Below, piece by piece: positions 1 through 10,284 of a stretch of 64,000 bases of DNA. The position numbers and the translations under genes were made by a program. The stretch lies in assembly GCF_004328665.1 (NCBI RefSeq), contig NZ_CP019770.1:2666001-2730000 (forward strand). Reading direction: 5' to 3'. The DNA is from Pseudoalteromonas sp. DL-6. Lineage in GTDB: Bacteria; Pseudomonadota; Gammaproteobacteria; Enterobacterales; Alteromonadaceae. The notes under the pieces were generated by a model. That model had not been told where the DNA came from and searched no databases. It saw only the letters and a list, made by a program, of their open reading frames with translations. Every line of letters starts with the position of its first letter. Positions within the stretch are counted from its first letter, which is position 1.

Positions 1-1417
1 TGAATGCGGCCCAGGTGAAATTGACCGCCATGTTGATAAACGGGTTCAGCATTTAAAAAATGGCAGTTCACATCATTTTATTCGCCATCGTCGAAATGGC
101 CAAGTGTACGAAATGATAGGTAACCCACTGCCTGACGGGGGGTTTGTAACGAGTTTTTCTGATATTACTAATCATATTAGTACGCAAAATGCGCTCGAAG
201 AAATTAATATGGACTTAGAAAACCGTATTGAAGCGCGCACCCAAGAAGTACAAACCATTAATAGTAGCCTGCAAGCACAAATCGATAGCCGCGTACAAAC
301 AGAGCAAGCACTCACTTTAGCTAAACGTGAAGCTGAGCAAGCAAATGATAGTAAAACTCGCTTTTTAGCACTCGCCAGCCATGATATTTTACAGCCACTC
401 AATGCGGCACGTTTATACCTTGCCGCCATTGATGAAACCCAGTTAGATAGCACCAATAAAAATAATTTTAATAAGTTAGGTGATAGCCTAGATTCCACCG
501 TGCATTTAATGTCGGCTTTATTAGAAATTGCCAAGCTAGAGCAAGGGGCAATGACCCCAAATCCCCGTCACTTTTGCATTGATGATATTTTAGATCCTCT
601 TAAAAGCGAATATGCGATTTTATCGAGCGATAAAGGACTTTCATTTAAAGTACGTTCAAATCAACAAATAGTACACAGCGATATTACTTACTTGCGTCGA
701 ATACTACAAAACTTGCTGTCAAATGCGATTAAATACACCGAAAATGGCCGTGTGTTAATTGCCTGCAGAAACAGAAAACACAGTTTACGGATTGAAGTAT
801 GGGATACCGGCCCAGGTATTAGCGATATTGAACAAGCAAAAATATTTAACGACTTTTACCGAATTGAAGCGGGCGACAATAAAGGCGTTGGCTTAGGTCT
901 AGGGGTGGTTAAACGTATGGCTGATTTATTGAGCCTGCCGATTGATGTGGTTTCATTACCCAATAAAGGCAGCCGATTTAGTATTGAAGTGCCTTATGGT
1001 GATGCGCAATTAGTACAGCAAAAACAAACCAGTCAAAATATAGTCGACAACCGCGCCGCGATAAATATTATTGCCGTTGACGACGACCCTGAAAACCTTG
1101 CAGCCATGGCCAGCTTATTGAAACGCTGGCAAGCAAATTACACCCTATTCGATAAAGTAGACGCGGTGTTAACTTATGCAAAAGAACAGGGGGCACCTGA
1201 TGTTATTTTAATGGACTATCAATTAGGTAATGATTGGGATGGCATTACGTTAATTAAAGCGCTACGCGAGATTTGGCAAAGCGATATTCCGGCTATTTTA
1301 ATTACCGCAGTGCGTGACACTGAGCTAAAACAAACCACCAAAGCTGAAAATATTCATTATCTGAGTAAACCAGTAAAACCAGGTAAACTTAAAGCACTGC
1401 TGAATCACAGTACTTAA
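1..1417 (+). CDS. Hybrid sensor histidine kinase / response regulator, 5' truncated
   Basis: The reading frame is open from base 2, so the true start lies outside the window. Visible domains in order: the end of a PAS domain (to about base 175), a coiled-coil linker, a HisKA dimerisation helix with the phospho-accepting His at 380-382 (motif SHDILQPLN), a HATPase domain with N box (LLSNAIKYT), G1 (DTGPGIS) and G2 (GVGLGLG), and a C-terminal receiver domain whose acidic pocket is VDDDP and whose phospho-acceptor Asp is at 1214-1216 (LMDYQLG). The SHDxxQPL type of H box and this layout are typical of PAS-containing NahK/ErcS-like hybrid kinases. No transmembrane segment is seen in the visible part. 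The signal is unknown. It converges on the DUF2339 gene across a strong hairpin. Confidence 0.9.
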   Translation, partial: ECGPGEIDRHVDKRVQHLKNGSSHHFIRHRRNGQVYEMIGNPLPDGGFVTSFSDITNHISTQNALEEINMDLENRIEARTQEVQTINSSLQAQIDSRVQTEQALTLAKREAEQANDSKTRFLALASHDILQPLNAARLYLAAIDETQLDSTNKNNFNKLGDSLDSTVHLMSALLEIAKLEQGAMTPNPRHFCIDDILDPLKSEYAILSSDKGLSFKVRSNQQIVHSDITYLRRILQNLLSNAIKYTENGRVLIACRNRKHSLRIEVWDTGPGISDIEQAKIFNDFYRIEAGDNKGVGLGLGVVKRMADLLSLPIDVVSLPNKGSRFSIEVPYGDAQLVQQKQTSQNIVDNRAAINIIAVDDDPENLAAMASLLKRWQANYTLFDKVDAVLTYAKEQGAPDVILMDYQLGNDWDGITLIKALREIWQSDIPAILITAVRDTELKQTTKAENIHYLSKPVKPGKLKALLNHST

Positions 1418-1429
1418 CGTTCAATAAAC

Positions 1430-1459
1430 GTGTTAGCCCAGTAAATACTGGGCTAACAC
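1430..1459. terminator. Bidirectional hairpin between convergent genes
   Basis: A perfect 13-bp stem (1430-1442 with 1447-1459) closes a 4-base loop between the hybrid kinase and the DUF2339 gene. It lacks a long T-run on either side, so termination efficiency is uncertain. Confidence 0.7.
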
Positions 1460-4063
1460 CTAACTATAATTGCGCTTTCTGAGTTTTTGGAACAACCAAC
1501 TAAGCCCTACCAGCGACAGCCCTAAACCAATGAAGGATAATGCTTTTAAAAGCCCCGTTAAGTTTGCCATATCAATTAAAAACACCTTAACAATTACAGC
1601 GCCAAGAATACCTAAACCAACATTTTGCAGTAACCGTTGCTGCTTTAAATGCCCGGCTATCACGACCAGTGCACCCAGTAACAACCAAATGACCGAATAG
1701 CTATATAGTTCAGCGTCACTGGTTGCTTTATCAAGGTAAATGAAGCCGCCTTGCCAATATTGGCGGATCAAGGTGTTGATAGCTAATACCGCTAATAAAC
1801 CAGACACACCGAGTGTAATTTGACTCAATTTAGCATTTAACGATTTAACTAAACTCGCTAACCATAACGCCAGTAGGCTCGGTACCAACCAAATTAAAAT
1901 CACCCAGTTAAATATTGGCGTTTCACCAACATAAAGACGCATTAATAACGGATTATCACCCAACGTTGTTTTAATTAACAATAAGCCAGCTAATGCAGAT
2001 AATATAAGACCTGCTGTACGGTATAACTGACCTAATTGCCCAGCACTTTGCGAACGGTATAAATAAACGCAGCCTAAGCCAAGTAAGTTACAGCTAAGTA
2101 ATACTTGCTCATAAAAACTTAAAGAAAAAAGTTGTGGGTAATGCCCTACCAGTTGATAACTGGTTTCGGTTGTCACAAATAACGCTAAGCAATGCAGTGC
2201 TGCTCCTTCGAGCCATATTTTTAGTTGTGAAGCATTAAAACATTTAGCCGCTGTAAAAAATAACCCAATACAAAGCGGGTAAACAGCTAAGCTCCAATGC
2301 AAATCAAATAGTGTTAGCTCTTCATAACTAGGCGTCCAAGGTGATAGGGTTAGACGTAAAAGTAATGCCGCCACAAGCGCCTTTATTGGCCAGTGTGGCA
2401 TTGCCACATTGTATTTTTTTATTAATAAGCTCAACAGTAATACTTGAACAGCCAGAGCAATGGTAAGGCCGCTATCGCTGAGTAACATAGTAATTGCTAA
2501 GGTAATATTGGCGTTTGCCCCTACCCAATAACTAAAGCGCTGCCATAAGGTTGTTTGATGCTGAGTAAATTTTATTAACACCGCACTCATTAAACATAGC
2601 AACACCGCCCAAAGTGGGTAAGCGGTTGCTAAAGCCGTGTTTGGGATCATCGCATACAAGGCGCCAACTAATGCAAACATGCTTAATGAAGCAAGCAAAT
2701 GAAAGGCTAATCTTTTTGGGTATATATTGCCAAAATAAAGTCCATAGCCACTCAAGCCCAGAGCAAGTAATAAGCCTAATCCGTATTCATTTTTAAAAAT
2801 AAATAACGCATCATCAAAGGTATAAGTTTGTTCAGCACTGATCACTAATAACAGCGCAATCACTAAAGAGACCCCTTGCCATGCATCCCAACGACTATTT
2901 TTTAGCACTAAAAATAGGAGTAAAACGATGCTTAATAACGCCACTATTTGCCATTGTATATTAAACACACTCAACAGCATGGCAACCATTAAAGGCGCAA
3001 TAAAGGCCAGTAACAAACCATGATCTGGAAATAAATTAACTAACCGTTTAAAGCTGTGCGGGCGTACTTCAAGGGTTTTAAAGGTTAACCCTAAGCGTGC
3101 AATAGCGATTAATCCTAAAATACTTAACAACGCAAAAGCGCCTATTAACCACACTGTGTCGTAGGTAAATAAAGTGAGTCCAACCAAATACCAACTAATA
3201 TGCCCTACCCATAGTAAATACCACAGCCAAACACGCTTTACTTTTTGTGCCACTACTGTCGCAGCAACACTCACAAGGGCAACATAAATAAGCAAAGAAA
3301 ATAACTGCCCACTGTCCGTATTTACCCAAATAGGGACACTGTATGCGCCTATAATGCCTATTACTGCAAGTAAAGGGCCTAGCTTTATTGCCATTGCACT
3401 AGCACACAGAGCAATAACTGCTAAGCCAATAAACGCCCACTCAGCACTGAGCATGCTAAAGCTGTTATAAGCTAAAAACATTAAGGCAAAACAGGTTATA
3501 AAGCCGCCACTAGCCAAGGCTGCAGGAATATAATTATTAAAGCCTTCAAAAACGATTCGTTTATAATGTAAATAGGTCGCCGCTGCGATTAAGCCAACAC
3601 CAAATAACCCACCAGCACTGAGCCTCATTGCTGGTGAAAGTAGCCCCGCCTCTAAACTGTATTTTGCTAAAAATACGCCACCTAAAGCCAAAGCAATAGC
3701 ACCAATCCAGGTCATCCAATTTTGCTCGAAGCCTGCACGTAACTGCTTAAAGAGCAGTTCAATACTCGATGGTTTTTTAGCTATCGTTTTACGAACTGAT
3801 GTAGGTTTAATGCTCACTGGTTTATAAACAGCGGCTGGAATATCTGAGCGGTGTAGAGATTTTGCATTATCTATTTGAGGATCGGCGGGAGATTTTTCAT
3901 TTATTGCTGCATTTGCATTTAACTCAAACTGAAATAGTTTTAGTTTTAATGCTGCAACCTCTTGTTTAAGGGAGTTCAATTGCACTAAGGCTACTAACCC
4001 ACATATGGCCCCTGCAACAATCGCAATAGATATAATAATTGCTAATCCGATTAACTCATCCAT
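1460..4063 (-). CDS. DUF2339 family polytopic membrane protein
   Basis: An 867-residue, very hydrophobic protein. One N-terminal helix and a short coiled coil (residues about 30-50) are followed by a polar linker to residue 110 and then by more than twenty predicted transmembrane segments. The motif WIGAIALALGGVFLAKY near residue 118 is characteristic of DUF2339 proteins. The function of this family is not established. The gene stands alone, convergent with the kinase upstream in the window and followed, reading leftward, by the shared hairpin at 1430-1459. The next gene to the right is a diguanylate cyclase in the same orientation, 75 bases away, so co-transcription is possible. Confidence 0.85.
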   Translation of the reverse strand: MDELIGLAIIISIAIVAGAICGLVALVQLNSLKQEVAALKLKLFQFELNANAAINEKSPADPQIDNAKSLHRSDIPAAVYKPVSIKPTSVRKTIAKKPSSIELLFKQLRAGFEQNWMTWIGAIALALGGVFLAKYSLEAGLLSPAMRLSAGGLFGVGLIAAATYLHYKRIVFEGFNNYIPAALASGGFITCFALMFLAYNSFSMLSAEWAFIGLAVIALCASAMAIKLGPLLAVIGIIGAYSVPIWVNTDSGQLFSLLIYVALVSVAATVVAQKVKRVWLWYLLWVGHISWYLVGLTLFTYDTVWLIGAFALLSILGLIAIARLGLTFKTLEVRPHSFKRLVNLFPDHGLLLAFIAPLMVAMLLSVFNIQWQIVALLSIVLLLFLVLKNSRWDAWQGVSLVIALLLVISAEQTYTFDDALFIFKNEYGLGLLLALGLSGYGLYFGNIYPKRLAFHLLASLSMFALVGALYAMIPNTALATAYPLWAVLLCLMSAVLIKFTQHQTTLWQRFSYWVGANANITLAITMLLSDSGLTIALAVQVLLLSLLIKKYNVAMPHWPIKALVAALLLRLTLSPWTPSYEELTLFDLHWSLAVYPLCIGLFFTAAKCFNASQLKIWLEGAALHCLALFVTTETSYQLVGHYPQLFSLSFYEQVLLSCNLLGLGCVYLYRSQSAGQLGQLYRTAGLILSALAGLLLIKTTLGDNPLLMRLYVGETPIFNWVILIWLVPSLLALWLASLVKSLNAKLSQITLGVSGLLAVLAINTLIRQYWQGGFIYLDKATSDAELYSYSVIWLLLGALVVIAGHLKQQRLLQNVGLGILGAVIVKVFLIDMANLTGLLKALSFIGLGLSLVGLSWLFQKLRKRNYS

Positions 4064-4138
4064 ACAATTCCTTTTTATCTCGCAACAAGAGTTCCCAAAA
4101 ATAGCACAAGCGAAGTCTATTTCATAAAATTACTATGT

Positions 4139-5041
4139 TTAAGCAACCTCAAGGCGATCACGGCCTGCTTTTTTAGCACGGTATAATGCTTGATCAGCAC
4201 GTTTCATCACATTATCAAAGCTCTGCTCACTGCTACGATGTGCAATACCAATGCTAACCGTTAAAGAGCGCTGGTTTTGCACGGTAATAGTGCGAGCAGT
4301 CTCTAGGATAGTCTGCGCGAAGTTAAGTACTTCATCAAGCTCATAACTAGGCAGATAAGCGGCGAATTCCTCTCCCCCTATGCGAGCAAATGTATTTTCA
4401 TTGTTAAATAGCGCATTCACTTTGCTAGCAAATTCTTTCAGCACCTGATCGCCCACATCATGACCAAAGTCATCATTAATACGTTTGAAGTGATCAATAT
4501 CTATGATTAAAACAGTATAGGGATTATTAGCAATCCCCTTCACATGCTGATAAAAGCAGCGTCGGTTATACACTTTAGTTAAATCATCTATAATAAATTC
4601 TTGCGCCAAGCGGGTGTGCATTCGCTGCATAAAATGCATGGTTTTAAATAAACCATAAGCGGTGATTAACATGCCGAGTGTTCTACATAAATCTTCGATG
4701 TAGTTGCTCACCCAATAGGGTTGGCGTGTCACTTCATCAAGTACATCGGCAGTAGAGCCTACAATCCATAGCATCAAACCGATACTGACATATACATAGG
4801 CTTTTTTGGCTAACTGTGAACATTGCACCACAAAGAAAATAGTGAAAATAACCACTAAATTAATAAAGTCAGTGGTAAAGCCATAGAGATTTTGTGTTAT
4901 ATCTATTGGAGAGAAGCGCATTAACGAAAAAATTGAAAAGCCAATAATAAATGCCAGCGTAGCTAAAATTAACAGCTTGTTTAATCTGGTAATTTTTACA
5001 AAACGGCTGAGCTTAAGGCTCACTTTTTCCGGATTCATCAT
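4139..5041 (-). CDS. Membrane-bound diguanylate cyclase (GGDEF)
   Basis: A 300-residue protein with four N-terminal transmembrane segments (about residues 22-40, 58-76, 80-98 and 117-135) and a C-terminal GGDEF domain (about 145-300). The active-site loop is GGEEF at 222-226 and the metal-binding segment is DIDHFKRIND at 181-190, so it should make c-di-GMP. The four residues that would form the RxxD inhibitory site before GGEEF do not match, so product inhibition through the canonical I-site is probably absent. No EAL domain is attached. The sensed signal is unknown; the membrane part resembles no named sensor domain that I recognise. Confidence 0.92.
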   Translation of the reverse strand: MMNPEKVSLKLSRFVKITRLNKLLILATLAFIIGFSIFSLMRFSPIDITQNLYGFTTDFINLVVIFTIFFVVQCSQLAKKAYVYVSIGLMLWIVGSTADVLDEVTRQPYWVSNYIEDLCRTLGMLITAYGLFKTMHFMQRMHTRLAQEFIIDDLTKVYNRRCFYQHVKGIANNPYTVLIIDIDHFKRINDDFGHDVGDQVLKEFASKVNALFNNENTFARIGGEEFAAYLPSYELDEVLNFAQTILETARTITVQNQRSLTVSIGIAHRSSEQSFDNVMKRADQALYRAKKAGRDRLEVA

Positions 5042-5102
5042 AGGCTGTATTTAAATTTATTATTGTTATTAAAACTATACCATAAACTAAAACTGATTAA
5101 TT

Positions 5103-5687
5103 TTAAATTAATGTGCTTATAATCCAACCAATCGCAACTAAAATAGTTAGTCCAATCATGGCCTTAGTTTTGTGCTTGCTGATAATACGTTCAGCTTGAT
5201 TACCCGCATAATACACCACTATTGCTAAACCAAAATAACGTATAGAGCGAGCAATAGCGCTTGCTAATAAAAACAGCGCCAGCGAATACTTAGTCGCGCC
5301 AGCGGCCAACATCGCAATTTGAAACGGAATAGGCACGATACCTAGGCTTAATACAAACCAAAACCCTTGTGACTGCATTTTCTGTTTTACGTTTTCAAAC
5401 TGCTCAGGGCTTGAGAATGTGTTGATAACCCAATCGCCAATCACATCAAATAAGTAATAACCTAAAGCGTAGCCAAATAGCGCCCCCACAATACAGCCTA
5501 GTGTTGCCATAAGAGCAATTTGCCACAGTTTTTCGCGCCTTGCCTGCATTAAGGGCACCAAAACAGCTTCGAGTGGAATGGGCACTATGGTGGATTCTAA
5601 AAATGAGGCAATAGTAATTCCACCGAGCATATTTTTAGACTCAATAAACTGACGTGTTTTTTGCTTGAGCTTTTTTTGTACTGCCAT
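5103..5687 (-). CDS. YqaA-like VTT/DedA-superfamily membrane protein
   Basis: A 194-residue inner-membrane protein with a basic N-terminus and about five hydrophobic segments. The pattern FLESTIVPIPLEAVL near residue 30 and the later GIVPIPFQIAMLAAG are typical of the VTT (SNARE-associated, DedA-like) fold as found in E. coli YqaA. Distant relatives are proposed lipid scramblases or transporters; a specific role for this branch is not established. It is 61 bases upstream of the diguanylate cyclase on the same strand, which would allow co-transcription, but nothing ties the two functionally. Confidence 0.82.
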   Translation of the reverse strand: MAVQKKLKQKTRQFIESKNMLGGITIASFLESTIVPIPLEAVLVPLMQARREKLWQIALMATLGCIVGALFGYALGYYLFDVIGDWVINTFSSPEQFENVKQKMQSQGFWFVLSLGIVPIPFQIAMLAAGATKYSLALFLLASAIARSIRYFGLAIVVYYAGNQAERIISKHKTKAMIGLTILVAIGWIISTLI

Positions 5688-5833
5688 AAACGTCCTGTTA
5701 GCAATGAGGTAAGTGATTAAATCATCTCATAATAAGGTTAATGCTGCCTGAAGAAATACAACCAACATAGTAATCAGCAAAAGAGTGCTTTATTATCTTT
5801 ACATGACATTATACTTTTAAAAATTATCACTGT

Positions 5834-7066
5834 ATGCAAACTGCTCGCTACATTCCATTTAGAAAACACGACATCATTACAATGTGCGCCAAAGAGCTTA
5901 ATAAAGATCAACAAACCTCTTTTAAGCAGCTTTGTGAACTTTTAGCCAGCTTAATTCACTTTCAGTACCACGGCACACTTGAGTCATTAAAAAACAATTA
6001 CGCGCCTTTTGATCCAAATAGCGATACCCGTTTAATAAACAGTGTGACTGATGAGCAAAAAGCTCAATGCCAACGCGATTTTGCTAGAGATTTTGCCAAT
6101 GTATTAAACGCGGCTAATTTTGAAGTGATCACCCATCAAGACTTACAAGATGCACTCAACGAAGAATCACTTTTTAAAGTACGCCTTGAGGTGGAGTTTG
6201 AGGATTTTGAAGAAGTGGTTTTTTATCGCCGAGGCGAATCACAGCTGAGCGAAACCATAACCAGTTTTTGGGGGTTACGTAAAAAGCCACTGCATTTTAC
6301 CAACTACGATCGCGTAGCAGTATTTATCCGTTTTAAAGACAAAGCCTATTTTGAATCAAAAAATAAACTACCTATGGGGTTTGAGCCCAGCTCAACCATA
6401 GTAAAACTATTTCAAAATGTGCCAAAAGCTGACTTAGAAATGCTATTTCCTAATAGCGAAGTACGCATGCGCCCTATTGATAAAGTGATTATTGGCTCAT
6501 CGGCACTTATTGGCGGTGCGGTAGTATTAGTTACCAAACTGGGCGCCTCATTACTTTTACTGTTTGCTTTGTTTACATTTTGGGGAGGGTTTAGTGATAA
6601 AGCCGTTACCATGACTCAGCAGCACTTTATTACGTTAGCCATTGGTATTGGAGTATTTGGCAGTTTTGTGTTTAAAGAGTGGAGTAAATTTAAAAACCGT
6701 AAAATTAAATTTATGAAAGCACTGAGCGATAATCTTTACTTTAAAAACCTTGATAACAACGCCGGTGTTTTTCATACACTAATAGACGCCGCCGAAGAAG
6801 AAGACATTAAAGAAGCCCTGCTTGCTTATACGTTTTTACTAAAATCTAAAAATGCCTTAAGCGCACACGCGCTTGATGAGCAAATAGAAACGTGGTTTAA
6901 AACTAAGTACCAATGCGAGCTAGATTTTGAAATTAGCGACGCGCTTGAAAAGCTTGAACGTATGCATTTAGTAACTTGCACAAACACCCTATATAAAGCA
7001 GTAAATCTAGAGCGCGCAAAAGCCATATTAGATGAGCGCTGGGATAGCCTATTTCAATATAACTAA
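5834..7066 (+). CDS. DUF3754 (TMEM143-like) membrane protein
   Basis: A 410-residue protein. The first 210 residues are soluble and carry the YRRGESQ signature at about 132-138, the region that marks DUF3754/TMEM143-like proteins. Two hydrophobic segments follow (about 218-250 and 262-280), then a soluble alpha-helical C-terminus with a winged-helix-like look. The family is of unknown function; the eukaryotic relative TMEM143 is mitochondrial. No clear Shine-Dalgarno sequence precedes the ATG at 5834, so the start is the least certain part. It is a single-gene unit ending at a strong bidirectional terminator. Confidence 0.8.
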   Translation: MQTARYIPFRKHDIITMCAKELNKDQQTSFKQLCELLASLIHFQYHGTLESLKNNYAPFDPNSDTRLINSVTDEQKAQCQRDFARDFANVLNAANFEVITHQDLQDALNEESLFKVRLEVEFEDFEEVVFYRRGESQLSETITSFWGLRKKPLHFTNYDRVAVFIRFKDKAYFESKNKLPMGFEPSSTIVKLFQNVPKADLEMLFPNSEVRMRPIDKVIIGSSALIGGAVVLVTKLGASLLLLFALFTFWGGFSDKAVTMTQQHFITLAIGIGVFGSFVFKEWSKFKNRKIKFMKALSDNLYFKNLDNNAGVFHTLIDAAEEEDIKEALLAYTFLLKSKNALSAHALDEQIETWFKTKYQCELDFEISDALEKLERMHLVTCTNTLYKAVNLERAKAILDERWDSLFQYN

Positions 7067-7083
7067 GCAACTCCTTACTTAAA

Positions 7084-7113
7084 AAAAAGCAGCTGACAAT
7101 TCAGCTGCTTTTT
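7084..7113. terminator. Bidirectional rho-independent terminator
   Basis: A perfect 13-bp stem (7084-7096 with 7101-7113) with a CAAT loop, A-run on one side and T-run on the other, lies between the DUF3754 gene and the convergent czcA. Confidence 0.9.
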
Positions 7114-7138
7114 ACGTTATACATTAGTTAGTAACTAG

Positions 7139-10100
7139 TTAAGCTGTTTGCTGCTTTTTAAATTTTCCATGCACTAATTTATAAAGTGCTGGTAAAATTA
7201 ACAATGTGAGCAAAGTGGATGACATAATTCCACCTACCACCACGGTTGCCAAAGGCCGTTGTATTTCAGCGCCGGTACCGGTATTTAGCGCCATAGGTAT
7301 AAAGCCTAAACTAGCCACAAGCGCGGTCATTAGCACTGGGCGTAATCGCTGTAGTGCCCCGCTATGTATTGCATAATATAAGCTTAACCCCTCATTTCGT
7401 AATTGCTTAATGAACGACAACATCACTACACCGTTTAATACCGCAACTCCACTTAGCGCAATAAACCCCACACCCGCTGAAATAGAAAGCGGCATATCTC
7501 GTAGCAATAATGCCAATACCCCACCGGTCAGTGCCAGTGGTACACCACTGAATATAATGAGTGAATCACGCAGCGATCCAAAAGCACTATAAAGTAAGCC
7601 AAAAATAAGCAATAAAGTCACAGGCACTACCAACGACAAACGCTTACTCGCCGATTGTAATTGCTCAAACGTACCGCCGTATTCAAGCCAATAACCGCTG
7701 GGTAGGTTAAGTTGTGCGTTCATAGTCGCTTGGGCATCTCTTACAAAGCTGGCTAAATCGCGCCCCGCTACATTGGCCGTTACTACCACATTACGCTTAC
7801 CACTTTCGCGGTTTATTTGATTCGGCCCTTTTTCAATACTGATTGTAGCTACTTCCCCAAGCGGTACAAATGCAAGCTCAGGGTTACTACTTTGAGGTAA
7901 CGCAATAGGTAAACGCGCAAGCGCAGAGACATCTTCAGACCAACGCTTATCTAAGCGCACCAATAACGAAAAGCGCTTATCACCCTCATAAATTAGCCCT
8001 GTTTGCACCCCACCAACAGCAGCGGCAAGGGTTTGTTGAATGTCGTTTACGGTTAATCCTAATAGCGCCATATGATCTCGCATTGGGGTAACAGAAAGTG
8101 TAGGCAAGCCCTCCATTTGCTCTAAACGAACATCGGTAGCACCGGTAATATTTCGCATTAAGCTTGTGGCTTTTTCGCCAAATTGCTTAAGTATGGCTAA
8201 ATCATCACCGTAAATACGCAGCGCTACATCGGCACGCACACCGGCAATTAACTCGTTAAAGCGCATTTCTATAGGCTGGGTAAATTCATAGTTATTACCC
8301 GGTACCTCATTCACACGATGACGAATGCGCTGCACTAACGCGTCTTTACTTAGTGATGGATCAGGCCATTGCGCACGCGGCTTTAACATTAAAAAAGTGT
8401 CGGCAACATTAGGCGGCATAGGATCGCTGGCTACATCCGCGGTGCCAATCTTTGAAAATACGTTCGCAATTTCAGGTTGCGCTAATAAAGCCTGCTCCAA
8501 CTGCTTTTGCATTTGCACCGATTGTTCAATACCGGTGCCAGTAATACGCAGCGCATGCATTGCAATATCACCTTCATCAAGCTGAGGTAAAAATTCGGCG
8601 CCCATATTTTTAACTTTAAAGCCAAGTACCAGCACTAAAACAGTGGCAATGCTTATCATAAGCCACGGTAATTTAAGCGATAAATTAAGCAGTGGCTTGT
8701 AGATTTTTTTAACGCCACGCATTACTGCGTTTTCACTTTCATCTACTTTACCACGCACAAATACGGCAATAGCCGCCGGCACAAAGGTAACAGCAAAAAT
8801 AAGTGCACCTATTAACGCGGCAACAACGGTAAACGCCATGGGCTGAAACATTTTGCCCTCAACACCACTGAGCGCAAAAAGCGGTAAATACACCAACATA
8901 ATAATTAAAATACCAAATACCGCGGGGCTAAACACTTCTTTGGTGGCTGAAGTGACAACCTCTAAACGCTCACTGAGCGTAAGTAAGCGGCCATGTTTAT
9001 GTTGAGCCATCCCTAATTGACGAAGGCAGTTTTCAACCACAATCACCGCGCCATCTACAATTAATCCAAAGTCGATTGCACCTAAGCTCATTAAATTACC
9101 TGAGACTCGATTGCCCACCATGCCAGTAATAGCAAATAGCATACTGAGCGGAATAACCATGGCGGTAATAAGCGCACCAGTGATATTCCCAAGCAATAAC
9201 AATAAAATGACGATGACCAATACCGCCCCTTCAAACAGGTTTTTTTGTACTGTAGCGATGGTTTTATCAACCAGATTGGTGCGGTCATAAACAGGCTCAA
9301 CAATAACCCCTGCAGGTAAACTTTTTTGTACTTGTATAAGCTTATCAGCCATGGCTTTAGCAACCACACGGCTGTTTTCACCTATGAGCATCATTGCCGT
9401 GCCTAATACGGTTTCTTCGCCATTATAGGTAGCCGCGCCGGTTCTAAGCTCTTTTCCTAAGTATACATTTGCCACGTCTTTAATTCGCACAGGAGCATCA
9501 TCACGCTTAGCAATAACGGTGTTTGCTATATCCGCTAATGTTTTTAATTGCCCAGGTGAGCGCACTAAATATTGGCCGTCAAAGCGCTCTATGTAACCGG
9601 CCCCGCGGTTGCTGTTATTAAGCTCAAGAGCGGTTATAACATCCTTAATTGTCAGCTTATAAGCAATCAGCTTTTCTGGTATGGGCGCAACTTGGTACTG
9701 GCGCTCAAAACCACCTTGGCTGTTTATTTCGGTTACGCCTTTTACTTTTAAAAGCTGCGGACGAATAACCCAGTCTTGTAAAGTACGTAAATCTTCGGCG
9801 CTGTAAGGCATACCATCACTTTTTAACGCATCGGGTTTTGCATGCACGCTATAGGTAAATATTTCACCTAAACCACTGGCAATAGGTCCAAGGTTTGGCT
9901 CAACATTATTAGGTAAATCGGCGCGAATACTTTGAATACGCTCACCAATTTGTTGACGCGCCCAATAAATATCGGTGCCTTCATCAAAAATAATGGTTAC
10001 TTGAGAAAGCCCATAGCGAGAAAGCGAACGGGTATAATCAAGCTTAGGAATACCCGCCATCGCTGTTTCGACTAAGTAAGTGATACGCTGCTCAACTTCA

Positions 10101-10276
10101 AGCGGCGTAAAACCAGGCGCTTTAGAGTTAATTTGCACTTGTACATTGGTAATATCGGGTACAGCATCTACCGCTAAGTTTTGGATGTTATACACACCAA
10201 ACCCAGCAAATAAAAATGTTAGTGCCAGTACCATCATGCGGCGTTTAACCGCAAAAGAAACAATCCAGTTAATCAT
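7139..10276 (-). CDS. czcA: Heavy-metal efflux RND pump, CzcA/CusA family
   Basis: A 1045-residue inner-membrane RND transporter, the usual length for the heavy-metal (HME) branch. It exports divalent cations from cytoplasm or periplasm across the envelope using proton influx. The TM4 motif DFGLIVDGAVIVVEN places Asp at residues 402 and 408, as in CzcA of Cupriavidus, which points to Zn/Co/Cd rather than Cu/Ag as substrate. Twelve transmembrane helices and two large periplasmic loops are recognisable. It is the last gene of a four-gene operon, starting 8 bases after the czcB stop. Cation specificity is inferred from the motif. Confidence 0.95.
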   Translation of the reverse strand: MINWIVSFAVKRRMMVLALTFLFAGFGVYNIQNLAVDAVPDITNVQVQINSKAPGFTPLEVEQRITYLVETAMAGIPKLDYTRSLSRYGLSQVTIIFDEGTDIYWARQQIGERIQSIRADLPNNVEPNLGPIASGLGEIFTYSVHAKPDALKSDGMPYSAEDLRTLQDWVIRPQLLKVKGVTEINSQGGFERQYQVAPIPEKLIAYKLTIKDVITALELNNSNRGAGYIERFDGQYLVRSPGQLKTLADIANTVIAKRDDAPVRIKDVANVYLGKELRTGAATYNGEETVLGTAMMLIGENSRVVAKAMADKLIQVQKSLPAGVIVEPVYDRTNLVDKTIATVQKNLFEGAVLVIVILLLLLGNITGALITAMVIPLSMLFAITGMVGNRVSGNLMSLGAIDFGLIVDGAVIVVENCLRQLGMAQHKHGRLLTLSERLEVVTSATKEVFSPAVFGILIIMLVYLPLFALSGVEGKMFQPMAFTVVAALIGALIFAVTFVPAAIAVFVRGKVDESENAVMRGVKKIYKPLLNLSLKLPWLMISIATVLVLVLGFKVKNMGAEFLPQLDEGDIAMHALRITGTGIEQSVQMQKQLEQALLAQPEIANVFSKIGTADVASDPMPPNVADTFLMLKPRAQWPDPSLSKDALVQRIRHRVNEVPGNNYEFTQPIEMRFNELIAGVRADVALRIYGDDLAILKQFGEKATSLMRNITGATDVRLEQMEGLPTLSVTPMRDHMALLGLTVNDIQQTLAAAVGGVQTGLIYEGDKRFSLLVRLDKRWSEDVSALARLPIALPQSSNPELAFVPLGEVATISIEKGPNQINRESGKRNVVVTANVAGRDLASFVRDAQATMNAQLNLPSGYWLEYGGTFEQLQSASKRLSLVVPVTLLLIFGLLYSAFGSLRDSLIIFSGVPLALTGGVLALLLRDMPLSISAGVGFIALSGVAVLNGVVMLSFIKQLRNEGLSLYYAIHSGALQRLRPVLMTALVASLGFIPMALNTGTGAEIQRPLATVVVGGIMSSTLLTLLILPALYKLVHGKFKKQQTA

Positions 10277-10284
10277 GGTACCTC